Assembly: GCA_963676655.2 (NCBI GenBank) | Contig: CAXXKX010000003.1 | Span: 2,976,001-3,040,000, forward strand | Direction of reading: 5' to 3' | Length of the DNA stretch: 64,000 bases | Source: G963676655 sp963676655 | GTDB lineage: Bacteria; Verrucomicrobiota; Lentisphaeria; Victivallales; Victivallaceae | Part shown: positions 23,301 through 28,910 of the stretch, one piece after another | Layout of the letters: every line of letters starts with the position of its first letter | Position numbering within the stretch: position 1 is the stretch's first letter | Position numbers and translations under genes: made by a program | Notes under the pieces: model-generated | Seen by the model: only the letters and a program-made list of their open reading frames with translations | Database searches by the model: none | What the model was told of the DNA's origin: nothing

Positions 23301-23844
23301 CGGACGGACTTGTTTCGTCAGAGTAGATGTATGAGCCATTTGTCTGCTGCTTGCCGGTCAGATAGTCTCTGGCTTTAGCAATAACCGACGAATTTGGACT
23401 TGTCGCCTTTAGCAGCGCGTTAATGACAATCGACGTATTGGCAATATTGCTTTGTTTTTTTCCGGTCAGTCCCCAGCCGCCGTCGTCTCTGGCGTTTGAA
23501 ATAAGCGTGGATATTATGTTTGAGGTATCGGCAGAACTGTAACTCAGGATCAACGCTTTGAGGGCAAGTTTTGCATTGTCGTCTTCCGTCAGAGAATTGA
23601 AAAAACTTAACGACTTCTCCGCCGCACTGCTGTCGAATTTGTAAATCCCTTTAAATGCTTCGACTGAATCTATCAACTGCTTTTTATCCTGGGACCATGA
23701 ACCGTCACTGTTCTGTTTGGAACTCAGCCAGGCAACACCTTTTGCCGCTTGTTCACTTTGCGCCTGCAAAGCGGAATTTAAGAGAAACTGAGTGATAAGC
23801 ACCAAGAACGAGAGACAAAAAGACCTGCGTACTGCTGACAGCAT
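14398..23844 (-). CDS. giant multidomain exported protein (toroid repeats, CARDB, DUF4114-like, PKD, 8 tandem repeats)
   Basis: 3148 aa. A signal peptide (about residues 1-29, ending ALQAQ) leads into a prenyltransferase/squalene-cyclase-like alpha-toroid (about 30-280; 'GVAWLSSKQNSDGSW', 'QQTNGSY', 'AQQSNGSW'). About six CARDB-type adhesion domains follow (285-960), each ending with an 'E.NNT' motif. A DUF4114-like Ca-binding segment (about 1230-1330, 'GDGDYNDVTF') precedes a 'NGDFENGDGW' jelly-roll-like segment near 1515, a PKD domain (about 2060-2165), eight near-identical repeats (about 2160-2935) and a polymer-like beta-helix tail. Probably a surface or matrix protein. Its stop is 14 nt from the Rhs start, with the ribosome site for Rhs overlapping its end, so the two are likely co-translated partners. 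Confidence 0.8.
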   Translation of the reverse strand: MLSAVRRSFCLSFLVLITQFLLNSALQAQSEQAAKGVAWLSSKQNSDGSWSQDKKQLIDSVEAFKGIYKFDSSAAEKSLSFFNSLTEDDNAKLALKALILSYSSADTSNIISTLISNARDDGGWGLTGKKQSNIANTSIVINALLKATSPNSSVIAKARDYLTGKQQTNGSYIYSDETSPSDLVRTARILITLKGIQNAGISSSDLDSAINKCVTYIEANLVTATPLVTKAWCYLALIKVKQPSEVQDLLSELLDAQQSNGSWNESVYTTGVVLQAIAAVATPEQGDLPDLKIESSNIIISPVTPVTGQSATLQATIFNSGKEKADNVKVEFFNGDPRVSGSAIGTAQVVSSIPSDGSAQVSVPFATTSLVGSQQVYVFVDYDNTIEEESEINNTASKTINIAGIPELEITADNIVLSNSSPTAFQSITVTATVNNTGTGDASNIPVQIIDNGNIIANVTLSGVNADDSNNVVLTASFAAGTHNLAIKLSAVPNEQNTTNNEAVKVFSVAAPASSPADLQVSALSTSPSVPTAGETVEIKATVINAGGTASGSFDVVLKSGGTAIHTFSGIDLGPGCQAILTYSTTLAAGTYSLEAVADSKSTVAESDETNNTRSQSITVAESNAPVDIEVVSVSVPTGLSTGQAAQILMIVRNNSTQSAENVILKIYDNDVQIGEDITISELAGGATHNIQYNYIFMSGGTHVIKCVADPGNLIAEGNENNNENQTTANIAVSPLPDLIISPEDVSFSDTYPNSGETVTISAVVKNTGTNASGNFKVLITSGNPLQTGAVLIDEQEVSGLAAGGQLVVSADYIASGGTEKIYIYVDSVDAVSEISENNNLVVSTLNPADGPDLTVDANYITFTHTDLDTNSMVGIKAKIDNIGNQAAENIKVIIAENSSGTLNVISTQTLSSLSAGTSEEIEAVWQASPGAKTIVVLIDQENNIAEANEYNNSAEKNVFFSSSQVALKIYKSVDGNDLTVDSFNPYDVVKIVPEVFSENVRKSVRIKAPDGSYLVVNEYDGNYYFSILASAPGVYTAELLIYSEGDTLLQTVTEDFTVNSLFKVGGVVITTNPKYIYFDNTQPVTISVYVQNLSNIDGAATGKVKIIKPDGTEATSMDIPVSLVKGEIYKYDIDPLYDVFIETGEYKIQAEITPANTQGVIKSELAFQVIDEGCISMSRNVSPAMLEPVSNSTVQLKTNLISKAPASDEVVEVSGTFTVPPEQSGFVVTCHGGEAGYSHRLGWEINGVISQEGIEEPKNRADEVFTIPAEPGDKIRFFLYVYNTGATYFTDNPIQCRVTETSDRKYLVGFEDMGGGGDGDYNDVTFSFDFGSATTTRKFTNVVLTETLPLENLIIDQTSFSLQPTSITENQEAGTVELKFDLGEFFSIDQYSVSYKINLSNLVPGEEREVKKSSTLTYTDYNGNNIEVSLGSETVQVQQAAELTLSVDKDQYVNNENVNISLDMVLNGTAMQKLSTDEDWTSGTLSNINNTIFPGSLCLDRVPESEPENLIVNGDFENGDGWDLTPWMTQGWDIWPEWTDEWYDNPNVISGITSMGIWSYESPVLYQDVTIPADAISAKLYADIKIPSTYSNKYLIQVRNTSNQVLATLLEADVTQADTVTKVLDVSEFKGQTVRISFSYKTSDYSSWIIVDNVKLEVVRAAYNPSGTARYIIDAGKMAAWDKLIYNAQVPAGTSLQFRTRSSDSIAGLENEKFSNPFTGDRSTVPSSSGRFLEIEVAMSTTNVGQSPVLDDLKVTYVDYDANDKLSLVVSVFNASGQKVRDVDTVVPALELGREQNFKFVFNTENNTPGNYYAKGELYIRGAVAATASDNFEITAEDAVQSVTGSISTDKIQYAANEQVGITSKVMNNSPSLNLNGISVNVKVQDSSNNILQTNDYSIASLIQKSTDNKQLTFATASNPIGAYTVIQTASMNGEVLFTNSAQFEIVADVQQGKGLIGDIKAEPMTVKRKSGSADLNISATNTGNVDLSNVELKVCVYDPSSYQIIKSFASTANLVKAAAYSNTFNYPAIELLPGSYPITLTANFIYEGESISIPLDVNGMTVTNDAPVANAGVDQSIEGTSGSGMTFTLSGSGSTDANSTNPPAMNNDITSYQWKEGDTVLSNEMAFSKLFTWGVHNLTLTVTDSLGLTSTDSVVITVADTVAPTITNMSPANDSIDNSAFPQLSANVADACSGVNFSSAILTVDGNVLTATTNSTSGTVTASQEAALTDGWHNVVLKISDNAGNQATSGTWKIGIDTTAPAITNYSPVNDSITLDNTPVVNVKIADEFSGIKVDTISLTIDGTAVTATYDSTTGIVSYTPAAALTDGWHDLVLTVSDKAGNSSTSATWKLGIDTAGPAVTDYGPVNNTITIDSTPDISIKVADAFSGIKADTITLSIDGQTVTSAYDAATGIVTATAPTLSNNWHNLVLNVSDNAGNSSTSAAWKIGVDNLGPAITDLVPANNEILADSTPELSAKAVDAFSGVNPSTIILTVDGTAVAATYTAETGIITAPITTALADTWHNAVLKVSDNAGNQRILSDWKFGIDTTAPVISDYGPVSNTITADSTPDLSVKIADAFSGIKVDSIAMTVDGIAVSAAYDAATGIVSYTPATALTDTWHNITLNVSDIKGNAATSIEWKVGVDTTAPTTTNLVPANNAVVTDSTPAISIDVADSFSGIKADSIVLTVDSTALTASYDAATGKITATPTTALADGLHNIGLKVSDNMANETVVSNWKITVDTTAPVISDYVPANDAITGDSTPAFSVKVTDAGSGIKGDTIVLKIDDTAVTHSFDSATGIVSYTPVTALADGWHNLSLTVSDNAGNQATSSVWKVGVDTTKPTISGLTPANESMTYEKRPAISAVVADSFSGIDASTIQLKINDTVVTHTYDAATGKVTATLTEDLPGGAVTVSLSVKDRAGNENTSSAWSFTVLSYLVFHNSTSGQLDISGSNKVINGRIHSNADINIVGTNTDVMDVASAVGSIKVNGSKMDVDQQQAGAPSQTMPAYDINYYKDNADYTHDSDLTIDVGDNLASGIHYVKGNVMITKDVDLDVTIVATGSIKLVSSDIKLRTVDTKNHIVLYSATNIDLSCNNAYLKGIIYAPNGECKLASNGNTLYGALIANTIDISGSVLNISPINAEPQQ
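15040..17360 (-). repeat. eight tandem ~290-bp in-frame repeats
   Basis: Within the 3148-aa protein, boundaries recur at about 15330, 15617, 15906, 16197, 16488, 16778, 17069 and 17359, a period of 287-291 bp (about 97 aa). Each unit holds 'DS.P..S.KV.DAFSGI....I...VDG', 'TALTD.WHN..L.VSDNAGN' and 'W..GVDTT.P'. They resemble cadherin/Ig-like surface repeats. Copy number is prone to change by recombination and to assembly error. Confidence 0.85.
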
Positions 23845-24517
23845 TGTTATACCCCTTCCTTATTTAGACGTAATCCATCCTAAAAAATATAGAAAACGCC
23901 TTGTTTTATCTGATAAGTTTTTATATATTTAAATTCCATTATTACCTCAAATTAATAGAAAAACACAAAAAATATCCGCTATGGTGCATCTGAAAAGATT
24001 GCAGCAAAACAGAATTAAAACCCTTTATAGAATCAGACTTTTAGTAAGCCCCTCAATGCTTCTACTATTTTGGAGATTATATCATAAAAAAGTTAATAAT
24101 GCAAGAGAAAAACACCCTTTTTGTATCAGTTTATTTGTAAAAATCATAAAATACGCTCAAAATTATATAAATAAAATAACAACGAATCTCATATGTATTA
24201 GAATTCGCAAAACCCCCTTGTTTTCATCAATGATGGCGTAAAATAATGGCCTTCAAGTTCAAAACAAGAGATTTTCATCCGATTTCATATATTAACAAAG
24301 TACCATCACAAAACTCCCCAATAAGCTTGTTTTTATGATTTGTTGTATATACCACGTGATGTTTTTTGCAACACCACAAGCGAATCAAGTGCAAAACGAT
24401 CATAAATGGATATTTTCTATTTATTCAATGGTTCCAAATCAGTACAGACTTTTTCACTGATTCATTAATATAACCTGCTTTTTCCCTGACACCGGCATCA
24501 TGATTTTGCTCAAAGCC
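23845..24517. other. AT-rich intergenic region, left flank of the island
   Basis: About 670 bp, strongly AT-rich. It separates the leftward giant-protein operon from the rightward island genes. The ribosome site AAGGAAGG for the leftward gene is at about 23852-23860. An 86-codon frame at 23981-24241 has no ribosome site and no recognisable features, and I treat it as chance. The left boundary of the island should be near here, but no attachment repeat was identified. Confidence 0.5.
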
Positions 24518-24602
24518 GTGATGTATTTATTCTTTCGCAGCGGCTGTACCGCCGCATTCGCTTTCCGGTTTGCCGCTTTACTGGCGGAAAGAATACCATC
24601 AC
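24518..24602 (+). promoter_or_regulatory. nested-hairpin leader, first island gene
   Basis: GTGATG (24518-24523) pairs with CATCAC (24597-24602) and TTCTTTC (24530-24536) with GAAAGAA (24587-24593); a GC-rich GCGG/CCGC hairpin lies within. The structure ends 1 nt before the TAGGAGG ribosome site of the 24616 gene. It has the same layout as the other island leaders. Confidence 0.55.
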
Positions 24603-24615
24603 ATAGGAGGTGAAT

Positions 24616-24885
24616 ATGGTTAAAAAATCAAATCGGATCGTGAAGCTGGAGACAGCTCTCATGAAGCGTCTGGGAACCCGGACGGAAACGGCTTATTCCG
24701 TGATGTTCGCGGATGACGGAGTTAAAGGACTCGAAGACCCGGAACAAAATGTCTTTGACATGGTTCAGGAGGCCCCCGGATGCTGGACTTGCGGCTGCGT
24801 TACCGGCTATCCCTATTCAATGTTTAACTCTACCGACCTCGAACAGCTGCGGCTTTACGGGACCGGCACACGTTTCGTGAGGTGA
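24616..24885 (+). CDS. hypothetical island protein (89 aa)
   Basis: 89 aa, no family recognised. Basic N-terminus (VKKSNRIVKLE), then a mixed region with 'CWTCGC' near residue 58, a possible metal- or disulfide-forming cluster. The start is decided by a very strong AGGAGG (24605-24610). It overlaps the ribosome site of the next gene, from which it is separated by 3 nt, so the two are probably translated together. First gene of the island, preceded by a nested-hairpin leader. Confidence 0.65.
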   Translation: MVKKSNRIVKLETALMKRLGTRTETAYSVMFADDGVKGLEDPEQNVFDMVQEAPGCWTCGCVTGYPYSMFNSTDLEQLRLYGTGTRFVR

Positions 24886-24888
24886 AAA

Positions 24889-25203
24889 ATGGCGCTGCAC
24901 TGGTCAATTTCCGAAGTTCCCGACTGGAAAGAGAAGCAGAAGGCCGACGACGGCACTCTGAACTGCATTATCTGGGCGACAATATCCATCGGGATGGACA
25001 AACTCAACGCGGAAACCGCGAAAGAATTTCTTTATCGCATGAACCGTTTTACCAATGAAGTGTGCTCGCTGGGCATGCTGGATGGCAAAACGGTCATCTG
25101 GACGATGGAGATGCTTAAGCCCTGGTTCGGACTTCACACGAACGCGTCGCCAATGTCAAACGCCGCGTTCGATAAACATTTGAGAAGACTTTCCAACAGA
25201 TAA
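24889..25203 (+). CDS. hypothetical island protein (104 aa)
   Basis: 104 aa, soluble, no recognised domain. It contains 'TLNCIIWATISIGMDKLN' and a mostly helical C-terminal half. Its ATG follows GAGGTGAAAA, which overlaps the stop of the preceding gene, so translational coupling is likely. Codon use matches the island. Confidence 0.65.
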   Translation: MALHWSISEVPDWKEKQKADDGTLNCIIWATISIGMDKLNAETAKEFLYRMNRFTNEVCSLGMLDGKTVIWTMEMLKPWFGLHTNASPMSNAAFDKHLRRLSNR

Positions 25204-25226
25204 TCCGTACGACGGATGGCGATATA

Positions 25227-25333
25227 CCGCTTCAGACTTCGCACTTTGTGCTACGGAAGCGGGAAATCGAAACAAGCATACACGGGTTGAAATGAGTATC
25301 TAAATATATCATTAACTTGTGCTTAGCACACAA
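25227..25333 (+). promoter_or_regulatory. nested hairpin plus second hairpin before the 25364 gene
   Basis: CCGCTTC (25227-25233) pairs with GAAGCGG (25256-25262), enclosing GCAC-TTT-GTGC (25241-25251). A second small hairpin, TGTGC-TTA-GCACA, lies at about 25318-25331. The 160-bp gap has no gene. The architecture resembles the other island leaders. Confidence 0.5.
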
Positions 25334-25363
25334 CTTATACACAAATAAATGGAGAACATTAAC

Positions 25364-26137
25364 ATGGTTATGATGCGTATGAATTGGAAGAAAGGCGGCT
25401 TTGAGCCGGTCAAATATCCTGAACTGAAACGTGGACAGGTGATCCGTTCCTGGTCTGGAATGGGAGGATGTTGTCGTACAGAATCCGTATTGGTCAGCGT
25501 CACGAGGGACAGATGGGGAACCCATTACCTAGCGATCAATTTGGAGACTTATGATTACGCCCGATCTCACGCGCCGCAGCCCATCGAGGAAAGGAACGCC
25601 CTCGGCAGTTATTTCCAGCAAGGCGAAATACTGTCGGAAGACGAAGTAGCCCGTTACGAAAAACTGGCCCTCGAAAAGAAAAAACGTGATGAGGTCCAAA
25701 GGGAACTGGAACGGATCGCAGCGGAAAAACGTCAGGATGCTGGACGCGCCATTTTTGAGGCGGCGATCAGGAAACGCGGGAAGCCGAAAGCTTTAATAAT
25801 TGCCGAGTTACGTGAGAATGAGAGCGACATCAGCGTCGACTACTTTGGCTCAAGAACAGTACGAAAAGTAATCCTGGCATTCTCGAAACATACCCGGAAT
25901 AATTTTAAGGAGTTTCGCAAAGCGGCATTGAATTCAGACGTCCCGGAAATCCGGGCGCTGGCGACTTCTCCGGCAGACTGGGAACATCGCGAAAACTACA
26001 CTTTGGGCGGAGGATATTACCTTGGGCGCTTCCGTCATTCCGGCTGGCAGATCAGCAAAGAAATCATCTATCACGAGCAGGATATTGAACGTTACTACGG
26101 AATCGCCGGCAAGGATGGCAGTTTCTGTATCAAATAA
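25364..26137 (+). CDS. hypothetical coiled-coil island protein (257 aa)
   Basis: 257 aa. The first 100 residues are a small basic domain of unknown type. Residues about 98-135 are a charged coiled coil rich in Glu, Lys and Arg (KKKRDEVQRELERIAAEK). The last 120 aa form a compact domain with 'FSKHTRNNFKEFRKAA', 'HRENYTLGGGYYLG' and 'SGWQI'. I do not recognise the family; it looks like a conserved plasmid/ICE accessory protein. The ATG at 25364 was chosen because TGGAG (25350-25354) is suitably spaced; an in-frame ATG at 25349 lacks a site. Confidence 0.65.
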   Translation: MVMMRMNWKKGGFEPVKYPELKRGQVIRSWSGMGGCCRTESVLVSVTRDRWGTHYLAINLETYDYARSHAPQPIEERNALGSYFQQGEILSEDEVARYEKLALEKKKRDEVQRELERIAAEKRQDAGRAIFEAAIRKRGKPKALIIAELRENESDISVDYFGSRTVRKVILAFSKHTRNNFKEFRKAALNSDVPEIRALATSPADWEHRENYTLGGGYYLGRFRHSGWQISKEIIYHEQDIERYYGIAGKDGSFCIK

Positions 26138-26150
26138 GGATAATGCGATT

Positions 26151-27116
26151 ATGGGTATGAACGAAAAAATAAAAGAACGGATTACCGAACTGCTGGAAAC
26201 GATCTGTTTCAAGGATAAAGACGGCTGCTTCTATGCGGATATTTATGCCGATTACCGGGATGAATTTCCCGGGGAAACGCTTCGGAAAATTACTGATGCC
26301 GATGATTCGCAGGCGATGTTCGACGAATGTCTTTATGAGGCGTATGAGGATGCGCAATGGTGCGCGGAAGATGAAGTGATCAGCAGCGTCAGGGCGGATG
26401 CCAGACTGCAAGAACTGATTCAGGCTGACAGCATGACGGATGAAGATTTTCGCATGGTCATGCTGGAAATGTTTTATGTGGCGATTCCCTACGATCATTA
26501 TCTGCGTCAGGATGTGCTGATCGACATTCTGGTTGACGCCGGGGATTTGAATACCGATTACACGGCAAACTGTTTCGGTCCGCATTACGCCGCCAGAGGC
26601 AATAAAATTCCGGAGGAATCCGGGATTTTATGGCTGGTTCGTCAACAGGGATATAAGAAATCGGGATTCGAAAAGTTTCTGGATGCTCCTGTAAAAGATC
26701 AGGACTTTCTTTACTCCGTATATACTGAATTGGAGAATTGTACGACTTCCATGAATGTTCTAAGCTTTTTGGCTAAGATGACGTTGGAGGAGTATTTCAA
26801 GCTGCAAAAAGCGATCGGCATCGAGAAGTCGAAAAACAAATCATGCTATCCGACGAAGCGTAAAGGTCGCGGCTATATCACGCTCTCAATGACGACGACC
26901 TGCGGACTTTACGATCCTTTCTGCGGGGCCGGAGGTCTGCTGGAAATCAAGTTGGACAAAGACGTCCGGCTGCCGGTCCGGCTGATCGAATCCGCCAAAC
27001 AGGACGGAGCTCGGGGATATTCAATCCAGGAGATTTTCGGCGTCACTTCCGCCTTGTGGACAGACAATGCCATTAAAGAAATTCATGGCATGAGTACGCC
27101 GAAAATAGCGCTGTAA
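26151..27116 (+). CDS. hypothetical island protein (321 aa), C-terminus derived from dispersed repeat
   Basis: 321 aa, acidic N-terminal two thirds (many Asp/Glu) and a basic C-terminal third with 'GRGYITLSMTTTCGLYDPFCGAGG'. No domain recognised. AAGGA at 26137-26141 precedes the ATG. The last residues, GMSTPKIAL, and the stop codon come from a partial copy of the palindromic repeat found three more times in the island (27079-27128), so the native C-terminus was probably different or longer. Likely in one transcription unit with its neighbours. Confidence 0.6.
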   Translation: MGMNEKIKERITELLETICFKDKDGCFYADIYADYRDEFPGETLRKITDADDSQAMFDECLYEAYEDAQWCAEDEVISSVRADARLQELIQADSMTDEDFRMVMLEMFYVAIPYDHYLRQDVLIDILVDAGDLNTDYTANCFGPHYAARGNKIPEESGILWLVRQQGYKKSGFEKFLDAPVKDQDFLYSVYTELENCTTSMNVLSFLAKMTLEEYFKLQKAIGIEKSKNKSCYPTKRKGRGYITLSMTTTCGLYDPFCGAGGLLEIKLDKDVRLPVRLIESAKQDGARGYSIQEIFGVTSALWTDNAIKEIHGMSTPKIAL

Positions 27117-27128
27117 TTTTAAATGAAT
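27079..27128 (+). repeat. partial copy of the island palindromic repeat
   Basis: The segment matches the 3' half of the repeat at 28270-28414: AAATTCAT, then CATGAGTACGCCGAAAAT, then the interrupted GCGCTG-AATTTT end. It supplies the final codons of the upstream gene. Confidence 0.7.
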
Positions 27129-27145
27129 AATCAAGAGAAGTTATC

Positions 27146-27754
27146 ATGAGTGATTTGATGAAACAATTTGGAATTTGGAACGTTCGCATTGTTAGACAAA
27201 GCGAGAGCTATGGTCGCAACGACTGTCTTTGTCATGATGAAGACAAGGAACTGGTGGAGTTCTACGATACTCGATACCGGAACGACAAAGAATGGAAACG
27301 CGGCCAGTTCGTTTCGCGTTATTATCTGGAAACGCTGCTGGAGGACGCGTATCGGTTATATCGAATCGGGCTGTCGCTGGATGGAGGCATTCCGGAGTGG
27401 ACGGTTCCTGTGGAAGACATGATCAATATCATTGCCTGGTTACAAAAATTCGATACTCAACGAAAGGAAAATTGTACGATGAAGACAGTATCCACACAGC
27501 TTGTCAAAGTCATTTCCGTTCATGCCCGGGTCCGCTACGATTATTCGGGACGCGGCATGATGGGAGAGCAATGTTTCGGCTTTGTCGCCGCCGATCCGGA
27601 AGTTGCCATCGGAGCGATTCAGAAGGAGCTCGACGGGGCAGAAGAACTCAGGAAAGAATTTTCCGAGGTGTTGCAGCATAGTCGATGCGACAGCATAGGC
27701 TTAGATACGATCCTCTATTTTCCCGGTTATCAAACCGCTGAAACGGGAAAATAA
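27146..27754 (+). CDS. two-module hypothetical island protein with internal start
   Basis: 202 aa. The N-terminal module (about 1-105) has the pattern 'VEFYDTRY...GQFVSRYYLETLL...GLSLDGGIPEWTV', which I associate with conserved accessory proteins of plasmids and integrative elements in gut bacteria. The second module begins at Met112 (ATG 27479), which has its own AAAGGA 10 nt upstream. It may therefore be made separately as a 91-aa protein, or the gene may be a fusion of two neighbours. Function unknown. Confidence 0.65.
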   Translation: MSDLMKQFGIWNVRIVRQSESYGRNDCLCHDEDKELVEFYDTRYRNDKEWKRGQFVSRYYLETLLEDAYRLYRIGLSLDGGIPEWTVPVEDMINIIAWLQKFDTQRKENCTMKTVSTQLVKVISVHARVRYDYSGRGMMGEQCFGFVAADPEVAIGAIQKELDGAEELRKEFSEVLQHSRCDSIGLDTILYFPGYQTAETGK

Positions 27755-27798
27755 TTCTCTATCGTCAATCAGCAGCATAAGAGGCCAATGTCCCTGAA

Positions 27799-27870
27799 TT
27801 TGTTCGCCCAATTGCGTTTACGGAGCGCCTTAATCAGGGCTCCTGCGCAATTTTTTTATGTCCGAACAAA
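27799..27870 (+). promoter_or_regulatory. nested-hairpin leader of the PRTRC E gene
   Basis: Outer stem TTTGTTCG (27799-27806) with CGAACAAA (27863-27870); middle stem AATTGCG (27810-27816) with CGCAATT (27846-27852); inner stem GGAGC (27822-27826) with GCTCC (27839-27843). All three are perfect and coaxially nested. It ends 7 nt before the AAGGAG of the PRTRC E gene. A run of T follows the middle stem, so it might also act as a conditional terminator. Confidence 0.65.
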
Positions 27871-27893
27871 CTCAGAAAGGAGATAAAAAGAAA

Positions 27894-28253
27894 ATGAATC
27901 TAGCGAAATTATGCAAAATCGCGGCCCACACATCGACGATCCGGATTGCGGTTTCCTACTGTGGTGATGATCGATTTGCAGTCGGGATCGGCGACGGGGT
28001 GACGTCGCCGATTGTCGCCAACGGTACGCCGGAGGAGATCGAGTCAAGCCTGACCGAGCAACTGCCGGGTTACCTGGAAAAAGCCTCAACGGAAGCGGCG
28101 GAACGCAAGGCGAAAGTCGACGAGGAAAAACGCCAGGCGGAAGAACGGGCCGCGCTTGCGGAACTCAGACGCAAAAACAACGAACGGAAAGCGGCTGAAA
28201 AGAAAGCCACCGAAGCCAATAAAGAAAAGCAAATGCAACTTGACCTATTCTAA
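27894..28253 (+). CDS. PRTRC system protein E
   Basis: 119 aa. The N-terminal 60 residues match the PRTRC-E fold pattern: 'MNLAKLCKIA', strands 'IRIAVSY' and 'RFAVGIG', then 'SPIVANGTPEEIESSLTEQLPGYL', where PRTRC E proteins have '.P.V.TGTP.ELD..' . A highly charged helix rich in Ala, Glu and Lys (65-110) follows, and the protein ends in QLDLF. That pentapeptide fits the sliding-clamp-binding consensus QL[SD]LF. First of five PRTRC genes; in other bacteria this cassette sits on integrative elements and plasmids. The molecular role of E is not known. Confidence 0.75.
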   Translation: MNLAKLCKIAAHTSTIRIAVSYCGDDRFAVGIGDGVTSPIVANGTPEEIESSLTEQLPGYLEKASTEAAERKAKVDEEKRQAEERAALAELRRKNNERKAAEKKATEANKEKQMQLDLF

Positions 28254-28269
28254 AAAACTCAAGGAAAAT

Positions 28270-28414
28270 GCGGTTTCGGCTGCGCCGAGCAACGTTCCGC
28301 CGTTGCATCGCGTCCGGCGAGGCGCCGGTGCCAAATAATGTCATGAATTTCACCGCTGACAAGTCAGCAATAAAATTCATAACATGAGTACGCCGAAAAT
28401 TGCGCTGCAATTTT
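28270..28414 (+). repeat. full copy of the island palindromic repeat
   Basis: About 145 bp with three nested or adjacent hairpins: a GC-rich one (about 28294-28332), ATGAATTT (28343-28350) with AAATTCAT (28373-28380) enclosing CTGAC-AA-GTCAG (28356-28367), and AAAATTGC-GCT-GCAATTTT-like at the end. Other copies lie at 27079-27128 (partial), 35341-35440 (internal deletion) and 43720-43866 (inverted). It carries no reading frame of its own and looks like a REP/MITE-type element. Confidence 0.8.
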
Positions 28415-28491
28415 AAATGAGTATCGACTTATTTCATAAAATCAAATATCCCGTAACACTCTTAACTTATTTTGAAAAGGAGAACCTGAAA

Positions 28492-28716
28492 ATGCCAGAA
28501 TCAACTGTAACTGCCCCAGCCGTCCCGCGTCGTAAGTTTGTTTACAACGGAATGGAACTGGATGATCCGGATCCGAAAATGACTCCGGAAAAAGTCTGCG
28601 AATTTCACGCGCTGCTGCGGAGCGAACTGACCAACGCGGTCGTGAAAGGCCCGACCCGCAACGCGGATGGCGTCGATGAGTATAAAGTCGAACTCAAAGT
28701 CGGTAAATTCGGATGA
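28492..28716 (+). CDS. PRTRC system protein C, prokaryotic ubiquitin-like
   Basis: 74 aa. The core 'RKFVYNGMELDDPDPKMTPEKVCEFHALLRSELTNAVVKGP' matches the PRTRC C / Prok_Ub pattern (F.YNG..L.DP.P..........YP.L..A.V.GP), a predicted beta-grasp ubiquitin-like protein. It ends ...KVGKFG, a bare C-terminal glycine as needed for adenylation by an E1-like enzyme. AAGGAG is 9 nt upstream. The next frame starts on its stop codon (ATGA), and E1- and E2-like genes follow. Conjugation activity is predicted from genomics of the family and is unproven here. Confidence 0.8.
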   Translation: MPESTVTAPAVPRRKFVYNGMELDDPDPKMTPEKVCEFHALLRSELTNAVVKGPTRNADGVDEYKVELKVGKFG

Positions 28717-28910
28717 AAAAGCTGCCGCCGCCGACTATCTCAAAGGTCCGGCTGATGAAGCATTTCAAGCGGATTCGGCCGGAGGATGCCGTCTATTGTC
28801 TGGATATGCAAAACGAAAGCAAACAACAATGCTGCAACAAATTCATAAACGCCGTACACGACGCGCCGTCGGTCCCGCTGGCCTCGGCAAGACTGCCGCC
28901 GCTCATCTGA
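28713..28910 (+). CDS. small overlapping ORF between PRTRC C and F (65 aa)
   Basis: 65 aa, basic: 'KLPPPTISKVRLMKHFKRIRPED' then a Cys-containing tail. Its ATG overlaps the stop of PRTRC C (ATGA), the junction type used by the later cassette genes, and its codons are rich in CTG/CCG/CGG like its neighbours, which argues that it is translated. It overlaps the likely start of the F gene by about 80 nt in another frame. Alternatively F itself starts further downstream. No family recognised. Confidence 0.45.
   Translation: MKKLPPPTISKVRLMKHFKRIRPEDAVYCLDMQNESKQQCCNKFINAVHDAPSVPLASARLPPLI

Noticed and set aside
23981..24241. 86-codon frame in the AT-rich gap
   Set aside because: No ribosome site, biased AT-rich composition and no recognisable domain.
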